A stretch of 64,000 nucleotides of DNA from Rhodopirellula bahusiensis. Its GTDB lineage: Bacteria > Planctomycetota > Planctomycetia > Pirellulales > Pirellulaceae. Shown in pieces: positions 45,549 through 55,800 of the stretch. The notes beneath the pieces were generated by a model, which did not search any database, was not told where the DNA came from, and saw only the letters and a program-made list of their open reading frames with translations. The stretch is taken from assembly GCF_002727185.1 (NCBI RefSeq), contig NZ_NIZW01000001.1, positions 124,001-188,000 on the forward strand, written 5' to 3'. Position 1 is the stretch's first letter, and every line of letters starts with the position of its first letter. The position numbers and the translations under genes were made by a program.

Positions 45549-47806
45549 GTATCTCAACGAAAGACATCCGGAACGGCGTCGCGAAAGGATTCCAGTTGCC
45601 AACTTTGTTGCAACGACGAACCGGGCCGATGACCCGCGAGTTGATCCTTCATCCCGGTGATCACGGGTTGGGGATGACACACGACTCACTGGCGGCAGAC
45701 ACAACGACCACGGCAACGTGTGGCTACTGTGCGACCGGTTGCGGGTTGCGATTGCACTTAAAGGATGGCGAAGCCGTTGGACTGACTCCCGAAACGACCT
45801 ACCCGGTCAACTTAGGCATGGCGTGCCCCAAGGGTTGGGAAGCCCTGCGAGTTTTGGATTCTCCCGAACGAGCCACCCAGCCGCTGCTTCGTGACGACTC
45901 CGGAAAGCGATCGCCGATCACGTGGGACGACGCTTTCACGAAGTTCTGCGACGGCATGAAGAAGGTCCAAGCCGAACATGGGCCCGAGTCCATCGCGTTT
46001 TTGTCGACCGGACAAATTGCTTGCGAGGAGATGGCGTTCCTCGGCGCATTGGCACGATTCGGGATGGGGATTCGCCACTGCGATGGGAACACGCGTCAGT
46101 GCATGGCAACCGCGGTCACCGCTTACAAAGAGTCCTTCGGGTTCGACTCGCCGCCGTACACCTACGACGATTTCGAACAAAGCGATTGCTTGGTCTTCAT
46201 CGGAGCCAACCCTTGCATCGGGCACCCGATCATGTGGGAACGCGTGCTTCGCAATCCCAACAATCCGGAGATCATCGTCATCGATCCTCGGCGGACCGAA
46301 ACCGCCGCTGCGGCAACCCAGCACTTGCAGTTGCGACCCAAGAACGACTTGGCGTTGCTGTACGCGATCACGAACGAATTGATCACACGTGACTTCGTCG
46401 ACCATGATTTCGTTCAAAACCACACGCAAGGTTTTGACGAACTGCGTGAGCACGTTGCCCAGTACGATTTGGCAACCGTTTGCGAAGAAGCCGGCTTGGG
46501 CGTCGATGACGTGTCCCATGCGGTGGAAGCGATCGGGCGAGGCCGCGCGGTTTCACTCTGGTGGACGATGGGGGTCAACCAAAGTTACCAAGGCACTCGC
46601 ACCGCTCAAGCGATCATCAACATCGCTCTGATCACCGGAAACATTGGGCGTCCCGGAACGGGAGCCAATAGCATCACCGGTCAATGCAACGCGATGGGCT
46701 CGCGGTTGTGGAGCAACACAACCAACCTGTTCGGGCATCATTCCTTCGACAACGATGCGGACCGTCACAAGGTTGCTGAAGCACTCAACATTCCCGTCGA
46801 GCAAATCCCTACGACAACCAGTTGGAAGTACGACCGAATCATCGAAGGCATTCGCAACGGCGAGATCAAAGGCCTGTGGGTCGTGGCAACCAATCCGGCA
46901 CACAGTTGGATTGACCAGGGCGATGTTCGAGAGTTGTTCGATCAATTGGATTTCCTGGTCGTCCAAGACATGTACCAAACAACGGAGACCTGCTCGCACG
47001 CGGACTTGATTCTTCCGTCGGCAGGATGGGGCGAAAAAGAAGGCACGTTCATCAACAGCGAACGCCGCTACGGATTGCTCAAAAAGGTTCGCCACGCACC
47101 CGGCCAAGCTCTCGCCGATTTTCAAATTTTTCGCGGGATCGCACATCGCTGGGGTCTCGGTGACATGTTCGCCGATTGGTCATCGCCCGAAGCCGCGTTT
47201 GAAATCATGCAACGTGCCAGTCGCGATCAGCCCAGCGACATCACGGGCATTCAAGGCTACGAACAAATCGATCGCTGCGGCGGCATCCAGTGGCCATGGT
47301 CAGAAGATCATGCGAGCGGAGGATTCGAACCGGAACAACAACGCCGATTATTCGCCGATGGCCAATTCTTCTACGACGACAAACGAGCCCGTTTGATTGT
47401 CGATGACGTTACCCCAATGCCAGAACCGTCGGATGGCGATTATCCCGTTGTGTTGCTGACCGGCCGGGGAACCGTCAGCCAATGGCACACACAAACGCGA
47501 ACTCGCCAAAGCCCACTGCTTCGTTCGCTGTATCCGAACCAACCTTATGTCGAGATGCATCCCAACGACGCGGAAGAACTTGGCATCGAACACGGCGACC
47601 TGGTTCGCGTCCGATCACGCCGCGGCCACGCCGACGCGACGGCTTGCCTGACCCACTCGGTCCAGCCCGGACAAGCCTTCATGCCGATGCACTACGAGTG
47701 CACCAATCGGCTGACTCTTTCTCACTTTGACCCACACAGTGGCCAACCCAGCTACAAGGACTGTGCGGTACGTATCGCCCCCGTTTTGACAAGCGACCAT
47801 GACTGA
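45545..47806 (+). CDS. narB: assimilatory nitrate reductase, molybdopterin catalytic subunit
   Basis: Reduces nitrate to nitrite in the cytoplasm. The 753-residue bis-MGD oxidoreductase has an N-terminal [4Fe-4S] site C59, C62, C66 and C94 (CGYCATGCG...MACPKG). The molybdopterin core includes [11 protein letters not shown] and [19 protein letters not shown], typical of NarB/NasC, and a C-terminal dinucleotide domain ([17 protein letters not shown]). It lacks the C-terminal [2Fe-2S] and FAD domains of NasA/NasC types and has no Tat signal. Overlaps the DmsBC-like gene before it and the nitrite reductase after it. Confidence 0.92.
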   Translation: MSISTKDIRNGVAKGFQLPTLLQRRTGPMTRELILHPGDHGLGMTHDSLAADTTTTATCGYCATGCGLRLHLKDGEAVGLTPETTYPVNLGMACPKGWEALRVLDSPERATQPLLRDDSGKRSPITWDDAFTKFCDGMKKVQAEHGPESIAFLSTGQIACEEMAFLGALARFGMGIRHCDGNTRQCMATAVTAYKESFGFDSPPYTYDDFEQSDCLVFIGANPCIGHPIMWERVLRNPNNPEIIVIDPRRTETAAAATQHLQLRPKNDLALLYAITNELITRDFVDHDFVQNHTQGFDELREHVAQYDLATVCEEAGLGVDDVSHAVEAIGRGRAVSLWWTMGVNQSYQGTRTAQAIINIALITGNIGRPGTGANSITGQCNAMGSRLWSNTTNLFGHHSFDNDADRHKVAEALNIPVEQIPTTTSWKYDRIIEGIRNGEIKGLWVVATNPAHSWIDQGDVRELFDQLDFLVVQDMYQTTETCSHADLILPSAGWGEKEGTFINSERRYGLLKKVRHAPGQALADFQIFRGIAHRWGLGDMFADWSSPEAAFEIMQRASRDQPSDITGIQGYEQIDRCGGIQWPWSEDHASGGFEPEQQRRLFADGQFFYDDKRARLIVDDVTPMPEPSDGDYPVVLLTGRGTVSQWHTQTRTRQSPLLRSLYPNQPYVEMHPNDAEELGIEHGDLVRVRSRRGHADATACLTHSVQPGQAFMPMHYECTNRLTLSHFDPHSGQPSYKDCAVRIAPVLTSDHD

Positions 47807-49640
47807 CCAACAGGACTCCAAACCGTTTTCTGACGAACAACAGCAATACCTCGCCGGCTTCACCTTCGGCGCCGATGTCGCTCGCGCCGTTCAAGGCCTG
47901 CCCGTCATCTCAGGTTCAGGCGGTCAGGGGACAACGCTTGCGATTGGTGCGGGTTCCACGACGGTTGACGGCGAATCGGTGCCAACGGGCCCCGACCGAT
48001 TCGCTTTCGAAGCCCAATCAGCGGTACTCGCGGCAGGCAAAAAGCTTTCGAAAGAAGAGCAAGCCAAACGTGACAAAAACCCGCTCGACATGTGGGACGA
48101 AATGCAGGCTCGCAGCGACGCGGGCGAGTTCCCCAAGAGCACGGACGTGTTCCTGCAAAAGTTCCACGGGCTGTTCTATGTCACGCCGGCTCAAGACAGC
48201 TTCATGTGCCGGTTGCGACTTCCCGGTGGTCAGATCCAAGCTTGGCAATTGAGAGGCTTGGCTGATCTGGCAGACCGATCCGCTGGCCCGTACCTGGACC
48301 TGACCACTCGCGGCAACATCCAACTGCGTGAGATCCCCGCGGACCAAGCCATGAACATTTTGTTCGGCACCCGCGAGCTGAACATCGTTCCGTTGGGCAG
48401 TGGCGGCGACAACATTCGTAATTGCACCAGCAGCGCAATGTCGGGCTTGGACGCGGACGAATTGATCGAAACCCTGCCGCTCGCCAAACGCATGCACCAC
48501 TACATACTCAACCATCGCGAGATGTACGGGTTGCCTCGCAAGTTCAACATCGCCTTCGAAGGCGGTGGCCGAATTGCATCACTCGAAGACACCAACGACA
48601 TCGGTTTCAAAGCCGTTCGCGTGCTCGACGAGAACGCGTCGGAGGACTTGCCCGCCGGCGTCTACTTCCAACTTTGTTTGGGTGGCATCACCGGTCACAA
48701 AGACTTTGCCCGCTACACCGGCGTGCTGCTTCGCGAAAGTGAATGCGTGGAGGTTGCAGCCGCGATTGTTCGAGTCTTCATCCGAACCGGCGACCGCACC
48801 GACCGCAAAAAAGCACGGCTGAAATACGTTCTCGATGACATGGGATTCGAGAAATTCATCGGGGAAGTCGAATCGCAAATGGGCCGAACGCTGACCAAGG
48901 TCGATGTGAACCGTTTGACCGTCCAGGATATTGAGGACCGCAGTGCTCACGTCGGTGTGTTCCCGCAAAAACAGCCCGGTTTGAATTCGCTCGGAATCGT
49001 CTTCCCCGTCGGGCGGATGACGACCGACCAAGCTCGAGCACTGGCCGATTTGTCGCTCCGCTATTCCAACGGTGACATTCGACTTACCGTTTGGCAAAAC
49101 CTGATTCTGACCAATATCACCGATGCTGATCTGCCTGCCGTTCAAGCCGGAATCCGCCAGTGCGGCCTCGACTACGAAGCCAACTCTGTGCGAGCCGGCT
49201 TGGTCGCCTGCACTGGCAGTGCTGGATGCAAATTCGCCGGTGCACCGACGAAAGCGAATGCCATCGAAATCGCCGAACGTATCGAAAGCGTTCTGACTCT
49301 CGACCAACCCATCAACATTCACTTGACCGGTTGTCACCACAGTTGTGCTCAACACTACATCGGTGACATCGGCCTGATCGCTTGCCAAGTCGAAGTCGGC
49401 GACGACATGGTCGATGGCTACCACATTTGCCTCGGCGGCGGATGGGGTTCACGCCAAGGAATCGCTCGCGAAATCTACCAGTCGATACCATTCGCCGACG
49501 TCCCTGATTTGGTCACCGGCATTCTGGCGGGCTACCAACAGAACCGCGTTGATGCCAACGAGTCATTCAACCAATTCGCCAGCCGACTCAGCGACGACGA
49601 ACTGAAGGGTTTGGTCGCCACGCCTTCCATCGTTTGCTAA
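47799..49640 (+). CDS. nirA: ferredoxin-type siroheme nitrite reductase NirA
   Basis: Six-electron reduction of nitrite to ammonium. The 613-residue protein has duplicated ferrite-like and siroheme/Fe-S domains. The siroheme-[4Fe-4S] ligands are C471, C477, C512 and C516 (CTGSAGC...GCHHSC). It overlaps the nitrate reductase gene by 8 nt. The N-terminal 100 residues are longer and more variable than in plant/cyanobacterial NirA. The likely electron donor is the flavoprotein encoded 84 bp downstream or a ferredoxin. Confidence 0.92.
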   Translation: MTDQQDSKPFSDEQQQYLAGFTFGADVARAVQGLPVISGSGGQGTTLAIGAGSTTVDGESVPTGPDRFAFEAQSAVLAAGKKLSKEEQAKRDKNPLDMWDEMQARSDAGEFPKSTDVFLQKFHGLFYVTPAQDSFMCRLRLPGGQIQAWQLRGLADLADRSAGPYLDLTTRGNIQLREIPADQAMNILFGTRELNIVPLGSGGDNIRNCTSSAMSGLDADELIETLPLAKRMHHYILNHREMYGLPRKFNIAFEGGGRIASLEDTNDIGFKAVRVLDENASEDLPAGVYFQLCLGGITGHKDFARYTGVLLRESECVEVAAAIVRVFIRTGDRTDRKKARLKYVLDDMGFEKFIGEVESQMGRTLTKVDVNRLTVQDIEDRSAHVGVFPQKQPGLNSLGIVFPVGRMTTDQARALADLSLRYSNGDIRLTVWQNLILTNITDADLPAVQAGIRQCGLDYEANSVRAGLVACTGSAGCKFAGAPTKANAIEIAERIESVLTLDQPINIHLTGCHHSCAQHYIGDIGLIACQVEVGDDMVDGYHICLGGGWGSRQGIAREIYQSIPFADVPDLVTGILAGYQQNRVDANESFNQFASRLSDDELKGLVATPSIVC

Positions 49641-49724
49641 CTCCCGTTTTCTGCCTCACGAAAACGACTCACCGAACTTTCGATCATCTCACCACGATTC
49701 GATTCATTCCCAGGATTGATCCCG

Positions 49725-51314
49725 ATGTCCAGCTACATTCCAGAAACGGCTCCTTTCAACGAACAACAACGTGCTTGGCTGAACGGCTTTTTCGCAGGTC
49801 TAACCGGCATCCAAGAGAACTCCGGCGGCAGCGTTGCCACCGCGATGGCGGCCGGATTGCCGTCCGCTGAAACAGTTGTCGAGGAAGAGGAGGATTTTCC
49901 TTGGCACGACGATTCATTGCCGATCGTTGATCGGATGGAACTCGCCGAAGGCAAACCGCTCGAGCGGAAACTGATGGCCGCGATGGCCCAATTGAACTGC
50001 GGATCGTGTGGTTACATCTGCCAAACCTACAGCGAAGCGATCGCATCCGGCGAAGAATCCAATGTTTCGCTCTGCAGTCCGGGCGGCAAAGAAACGAAGC
50101 AAATGATCAAGAAGTTGATGGCGGAAGCCGGTGACACCCCAAAGCCTTCGAGCAATGGGTCAGCAACCAATGGTGCGGCCACCAACGGCGCCGCCGCGTG
50201 GTCTCGGAAGAACCCGTATTCGGCCAACCTGATCGAATCCCGCCCGCTCAACCAAGAGGGTTCTGCCAAAGACACCCGCCACGTCGCCATCGATCTGGCG
50301 GGATCGGGAATGAAGTACGAAGTGGGTGATGCACTCGGCATCTACCCCACCAACTGCAGCGATCTGTGCGGAACGATCATTGATCGCTTGGCCGCTGATT
50401 CGCACGTCAAAGTGGCAACTCCATTGGGCAATACCAAGCCGTTGCTCGAAGCATTGCAAGAAGATTGTTGCTTGAAAGATCCTTCCGATGAGTTGATCGA
50501 ACTGCTGGTCGGACGCACGCCAAAGGAAGACGCTCAAACGACACTCAATCACTTGCTCGCCGAAGGAGTTCCGGAAGGATTCGATGTGCTCGACGTGCTC
50601 GAAGTCGCGTCTGGATCAACGATCACCGCGACGGAATTTCTGGAGTGCCTCGATCCGCTGAACCCGCGTTTGTATTCCATCGCCAGCAGCATGAAAGAAG
50701 TCGGGGACCAAGTTCACTTGACCGTCGGCAAAGTCGTCTTCGAAAGGGAAGGACGCGTCCGAAAAGGAGTCGCCAGCACCATGCTGGCCGATCGAGTTGC
50801 CACGGGCGAGAGCATGCGAGTCTTCGTCCAACCCAACCATGGTGGGTTCACCGTTCCTGCGGATGAGAACGTACCGATGATCATGGTCGGCCCCGGGACC
50901 GGCATCGCCCCCTTCGTGGCCTTCCTGCAAGAACGTGCGTCCCGGAAATCGCCGGGCGACAACTGGTTGTTCTTTGGCGACCAACACGAAGCTTTTGACT
51001 TCTTGTACGAATCTGAATTGACGCAGTACGTCCACTCTGGCGTGCTCTCAAGACTGGACACCGCGTTCAGTCGCGACGGCGACACAAAGGTCTACGTGCA
51101 AGACAAGATGCGTGAGAACGCGGCCGAGCTCTGGTCGTGGCTGAACCGCGGTGCCCACTTCTACGTCTGCGGCGACGCAACGCGAATGGCGGCCGACGTC
51201 GACCGAGCCTTGCTGCAGATCATCACCCAAGAAGGCCGCATGTCAGAAGACGAAGGCAAAGCCTACTTGAAAACCATGACGAGCGAAAAACGATACGTCC
51301 GCGACGTGTATTGA
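49725..51314 (+). CDS. CysJ-like FAD/NADPH reductase with four-Cys motif replacing the flavodoxin domain
   Basis: Predicted NAD(P)H-dependent electron donor for the nitrite reductase, 529 residues. The start at 49725 has CAGGA at 49711-49715; an upstream TTG at 49716 is unlikely. The C-terminal 370 residues are the CysJ/FNR-type FAD domain (NPRLYSIASS, GVASTMLADR) and NADPH domain (IMVGPGTGIAPFVAFLQ, YVCGDATRMAADV). There is no FMN flavodoxin domain. Instead residues 92-117 have C-x2-C-x3-C-x17-C (CGSCGYIC...C), similar to but one residue shorter than the FeS domain of RnfB-type proteins. A Ser/Asn/Ala linker follows. Confidence 0.85.
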   Translation: MSSYIPETAPFNEQQRAWLNGFFAGLTGIQENSGGSVATAMAAGLPSAETVVEEEEDFPWHDDSLPIVDRMELAEGKPLERKLMAAMAQLNCGSCGYICQTYSEAIASGEESNVSLCSPGGKETKQMIKKLMAEAGDTPKPSSNGSATNGAATNGAAAWSRKNPYSANLIESRPLNQEGSAKDTRHVAIDLAGSGMKYEVGDALGIYPTNCSDLCGTIIDRLAADSHVKVATPLGNTKPLLEALQEDCCLKDPSDELIELLVGRTPKEDAQTTLNHLLAEGVPEGFDVLDVLEVASGSTITATEFLECLDPLNPRLYSIASSMKEVGDQVHLTVGKVVFEREGRVRKGVASTMLADRVATGESMRVFVQPNHGGFTVPADENVPMIMVGPGTGIAPFVAFLQERASRKSPGDNWLFFGDQHEAFDFLYESELTQYVHSGVLSRLDTAFSRDGDTKVYVQDKMRENAAELWSWLNRGAHFYVCGDATRMAADVDRALLQIITQEGRMSEDEGKAYLKTMTSEKRYVRDVY

Positions 51315-51511
51315 TCGTCGGTGTCAGCCGCCGGCCGTTGGGACCGGTTATTCGACGTAAGTCTTGCTGTGGCGATCCAGGAACGACTCATTGAAAAAGT
51401 TCAATTGACAATTGTAAACTTCTCGGCTGAAGAATCGACTTCGATCGCGCGGTGGTAGAAGGCTTCCCTAGTTTGATGTGCGGATGCACACGGCGGAACC
51501 TTCCCAACCTT

Positions 51512-51801
51512 GGCTCCCCTCGCCCCGCTTCGAGGTTGTTCAGTTTTCAAGTGCCGTGCTCGCGAGGTTGAAATCACCCTCCTGAACGCAGTTGGGGAGG
51601 GTCGGAATGCGAGCGTTCAGCGAGAATTCCCGGGAGGGTAGTGCGCGCCCTTTCCCATGCTCGGCCCTCACCCTCGCGTACGCCTGAACTGCGTCGCTCG
51701 ACCTCTCCCCAAACTTCGTTTCGGGAGAGGTGCGCCGTGTAAAAATCTGCCGAAAAGCGGTATCAGAAAACTGCACGACCTCCTTCGGGGCGAGGGGAAC
51801 C
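51512..51801. repeat. MITE-like element with long terminal inverted repeats
   Basis: The 5' arm (about 51513-51548) and 3' arm (about 51766-51801) are inverted copies over about 35 bp. CCCCTCGCCCC...GAGGTTGTTCAGTTTTC pairs with GAAAACTGCACGACCTC...GGGGCGAGGGG, with few mismatches. The inner 215 bp are nearly identical to 7095-7308. There is no ORF of note. I cannot identify a clear target-site duplication. The rest of 51315-51915 contains no gene; an AT-rich palindrome CAATTG-A-CAATTG lies at 51402-51414. Confidence 0.75.
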
Positions 51802-51915
51802 AGAATGCTTTTCGACGGATGCGTTTGAATGCATCGCGGGGAAGCAGGTGAATCGTTGCCCGATCTTCGATCGCGTCAACGCTGTATTCTTTGCAGCATT
51901 GACGATTGCCCCAAC

Positions 51916-52530
51916 CTAAACCTTCCGCAGCAGGTGCATTCCCTCACGGCCTCGATAGGTCAGCAGCAACGCACCGACCGATCCGCGGGCGTCGACGACC
52001 GTTTCGAAGAACTCGTTTTCGCCGGGCCAAGGGAATGCGAAGAAGAGGTCGAAGTCTTCGATCTCCAATCCAATCTCGTCGTAGAGGTCACCTTCTTCGG
52101 TGTCTACGTTGCGGACCTCGGCGGCAATCTCAGACAACTCGTCCACGCCACGTGGCACAAAGCTACCGCAATGAATCTGAGCGCCGTTGTCCAGCGAATC
52201 GGCGACCTTCTGAGCCGCAGCGACCAGCCTCGGTTCGATCTCGATTCCGACGGCTTCCATTCCTCGCAGCGACGCCAGCATCGCACCAACGGAGAACCCA
52301 GCGCCGAGTTCGCAGAAACGGTTGCCCGCTAGAAGATGATTCTGTTCGATCCACGTCATCGCTTGATCGAGCAGATGAAAATCGCAAGTGACGAAGTTTT
52401 CGATCACGGTTTCGTCGGCCAACATGAACGCTTCGATCGCGTCGTTGGCCGTGTCGATCAAATGCTCCGCCGAATCGTGATATGGGAGACTCTTGATTGA
52501 ATCCGGAATATCAATTGGCTGCCACGCCAT
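51916..52530 (-). CDS. SAM-dependent methyltransferase-like protein
   Basis: Predicted cytoplasmic protein of 204 residues. It has the methyltransferase motif I FCELGAGFSVGAMLASL and motif II VGIEIEPRLVAAAQK, then an acidic strand in DFDLFFAFPWPGE where motif IV would be. No catalytic signature reveals the substrate. It is 31 bp downstream of the truncated kptA on the same strand. The GADVL-type catalytic residues of known rRNA methylases are absent, so I do not assign a specific role. Confidence 0.72.
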   Translation of the reverse strand: MAWQPIDIPDSIKSLPYHDSAEHLIDTANDAIEAFMLADETVIENFVTCDFHLLDQAMTWIEQNHLLAGNRFCELGAGFSVGAMLASLRGMEAVGIEIEPRLVAAAQKVADSLDNGAQIHCGSFVPRGVDELSEIAAEVRNVDTEEGDLYDEIGLEIEDFDLFFAFPWPGENEFFETVVDARGSVGALLLTYRGREGMHLLRKV

Positions 52531-52561
52531 CGCATCGCTCCTGTTGCATACCTGACGAAGT

Positions 52562-52798
52562 TCAAAGAGCTTGGATGCGTTGACCGTCGTCGCTCAGTGC
52601 GAACAGCGGCGTTTCGTGACCCGCGACGACCTGATGAACCTGTTCGACGGTGATCGATTTCCCGGACGCATTGGCCTTCGTCACCAATTCATCAACCGAG
52701 GCGAAACCGTCGGCATCCAGAGTCAAGCCGATGGATTGCGGCTCATGCCGCAGGATGAAAGTCAGGTACTTGCTGATTCGCGTGAGTCGTTTGTTCAT
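52562..52798 (-). pseudogene. truncated RNA 2'-phosphotransferase (KptA) N-terminal domain
   Basis: The 78 residues match the N-terminal winged-helix domain of KptA/Tpt1 (RISKYLTFILRHEPQSIGLTLD, DGFASVDELV, FALSDDGQRIQAL) and then stop where full KptA (about 180 residues) continues with the NAD-binding catalytic half. Only 31 bp remain before the next gene, so the catalytic half is missing rather than frameshifted. The RHEP motif is present but the other catalytic arginines are not. It is either a decaying gene or a stand-alone RNA-binding domain. Confidence 0.7.
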
Positions 52799-52890
52799 CC
52801 CGCCAGTCTAAACACCAACGGCATCTCCGTCGCCGGGTGAACGGCAGCGGATTCACATTTCTCAGCGGACCTAATATCCGACGTCGAAAA

Positions 52891-55800
52891 TCAGGCCGTG
52901 CCGCGAAGTTTCGCGGGCGAATCGCACAAATCGTTGTGGTGGTGAGCCGTGCGTTCGACGGTGAAACGAATTTGATCTTCGCTGTGCTCGCTGGTGATAA
53001 AGAACCGCAACCGCGCGGCTGACTCATCGACGGCCGGGTACAGAATCGGTTGGACGTTGATGCCGTCTTTCTTCAGCCGGTTGCTCAATCGCAGTGCCAG
53101 CAAGCTGTTCCCGGTGATCACGGGGACAACGGGGGTCCCGCAACTGTCTCCGGTGTCCAATCCCGCGTCCTTGCACAAGCTCAAGAACAGTTCGCTGTTG
53201 TGGCGAAGACGCTGGACTCGTTCTGGTTCACGTCCCAGCACGTCCAACGACGCGATCGCCGCGGCGACCTGGCCGGGAGGCATGCCAACGCTGAAGACAA
53301 ACCCAGGAGCGGTGTAACGAAGTAACTCGACCAATGCTTCACTGCCAGCGATGTAGCCGCCGCAGGAGGAGGCTGATTTGCTGAGCGTGCCCATCCAAAT
53401 ATCAACGTCGCGAGCATCGAAGCCAAAGTGTTCGGCGATGCCGTGACCGGTCTCACCCATCGTTCCAAAGCTGTGGGCTTCGTCGACCATCAACATCGCG
53501 CGGTGGCGTTTCTTGACTTCGACAAACTTTGGAACGTCGGCGAAGTCGCCGTCCATGCTGTAGACGCCCTCGATGATGATCAACGTCCGACGATATTGAC
53601 CACGCAAAGCGGTCAACATTTTGTCCAATGCTTCGTAGTCATTGTGCGGGAAGGGACGACGCTTGGCACCGGACAGCAAGGCACCTTGGACGATGCTGTT
53701 GTGCGACAGTGCGTCGTGCAAGATCAAGTCGCCTGGTCCGACCAAGTGACCGATCGTCGTTTCGTTGGTCGCGTGACCGCCAACCATCGTGATGGAACTT
53801 TCGACTCCGACCCACTTCGCGATCTTGCGTTCGAGTTCACCGTGGATGGGCTTCTCGCCGCTGACCAAACGGCTGGCTGATACGCTGGTTCCGTACTTGG
53901 CGATCGCATCGGCGGCCGCCTTCGAAACCTCTGGGTGACCGCTCAGGCCCAAGTAGTTGTAACTGGCGAAACTGATCAGCGATTTTCCATCGACAATCGT
54001 TTTGTCGCCGACGACACAATCGTGAACGGTGAAGTATGGATTCGGGACTCCCGTCAATTGCATCTGACGCATCGTCGATTTCAACCGGCGGTACTCAGCA
54101 AACTGAGTCACGTCATCTTCGGGTTCGACTTGCGGAGTCTGCATGACTCGAGCGAGCGGGCCTTCGCCGTCGGTCCTGGCTTCGCCGTTGGCGTTCGTGT
54201 TGACGAGATCGTCATCGCCATCACGCTGTGTGTCACCGCGTCCCGCCAAGAACTGTTCGGCTCGACCGAGGGCGCCCGCGGGCAGATAACGTTCAACAGC
54301 GGTCGCGATTTGGCCGATTGTTTCGATTTCATCCAGCACTTGCTCGGGGAAGCGACCACCAAAGGTGCGTTCCAGGTTCCTGGCGATCTCGAGTCGTTCC
54401 AGACTATCAAGTCCCAGGTCGAGCACGATGTTGGTATCGGGATTGATCGATCCAGCTCGCTCGCCAGCAATGGCACGCACGTGCGACACGATCGCCTCGG
54501 CAACCACCGGATCCGATGCCGTGTCCAATCCGCTCGCGTCGGACGCGGCAGCGGCCTTCATCATCGTTTCGCCAGCCAAACCGGCGTTGTGCAGCGAAGT
54601 TTCTTCGCCGCGAATCCACTGGGCGATGACCTTCAATTCTTTGTCGCGAACAGCGTGCAAACACGCGTGACGCTGAATTTTTCCGCTGCTGGTTTTGGGA
54701 ACCGAGCTGTTGCGAACCAAGTAGATCGCATCTGGCGGCAGGTCGTGATCTTCCGTCACTGCGCGACGAATCGATTGCAGGTGATCGTCCCAATCCAAAT
54801 CTCGCTTGCGAACGGTCTCCGCGACGATGATCAATTTTTCGCGTCCGGTTTCGGTTTCATCGCTGTCCGCGTTCATCGCGAAAGCGGCGACGGAGCCGGC
54901 TTGCACGACATCGCTGGCGTGCTCCACCGTCGCTTCGATGTCTTGTGGGTAACGGTTGACGCCACGGACGATGATCATGTCCTTCAGACGACCGGACACA
55001 TACAGCTGACCGCCGTACAAGAACCCGAGGTCGCCTGTTCGAAGGAAGGGGCCGTCGCCCTCGGCGGTCATCGCGGCAAATGTTTTGGTTGATTGTTCGC
55101 GACGTTGCCAATACCCGCGTCCGACCGATGGGCTCTGCACCCAGATCTCACCGATCGCATCGGCTGGCAAAGTCTGCCGCGTGTCCGGATCGACGATCAA
55201 GACTCGTTCGCCGGGCAAGACTTGGCCGCAACCGACCAATTCTCGCGTGGCACGTTTGGATGTTTCGGCTGGGGACGCGGCAACCGCGTCAGAAACTTCC
55301 ACAGCGGGACGCACGGCCTTCTCATCCAGAGCGGGCCCATCGAACTGTTGCAACACCGGGCGAGGTGCTTGCGGACCGCCAGTCACGATCAGCGTTGTTT
55401 CCGCCATGCCGTAACACGGCAAATGCGAGGTGTGACGGAAGCCATATTTTCCGAATCGTTCCGTGAACGCATCCAACGTCGATGAACGAACCGGTTCGGC
55501 TCCATTGAAAGCGATCTCCCACGAGGAAAGGTCGATGCCTTCGAGTTCTTCGTCGCGAATTTTGTCGACGCACAATTGGTATGCGAAGTTCGGCCCACCA
55601 CTGATCGTGACTTGAAGTCGAGCGATCGTTTGCAACCAACGAGCGGGCCGCTGCAGGAACGCCATCGGGCTCATCAGAATGTTGTGTCGTCCGACAAACA
55701 TCGGCATCAACACACCACCGACCAAACCCATGTCGTGGTAAGTCGGCAACCAAGACGCGCCGATGATGGTCGACTGCGGTTCAAACCCGTGCAGGATCAG

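Noticed and set aside
53935-55092. 385-codon plus-strand open frame
   Set aside because: Antisense to the ACP and ligase domains of the fusion protein; no family features.
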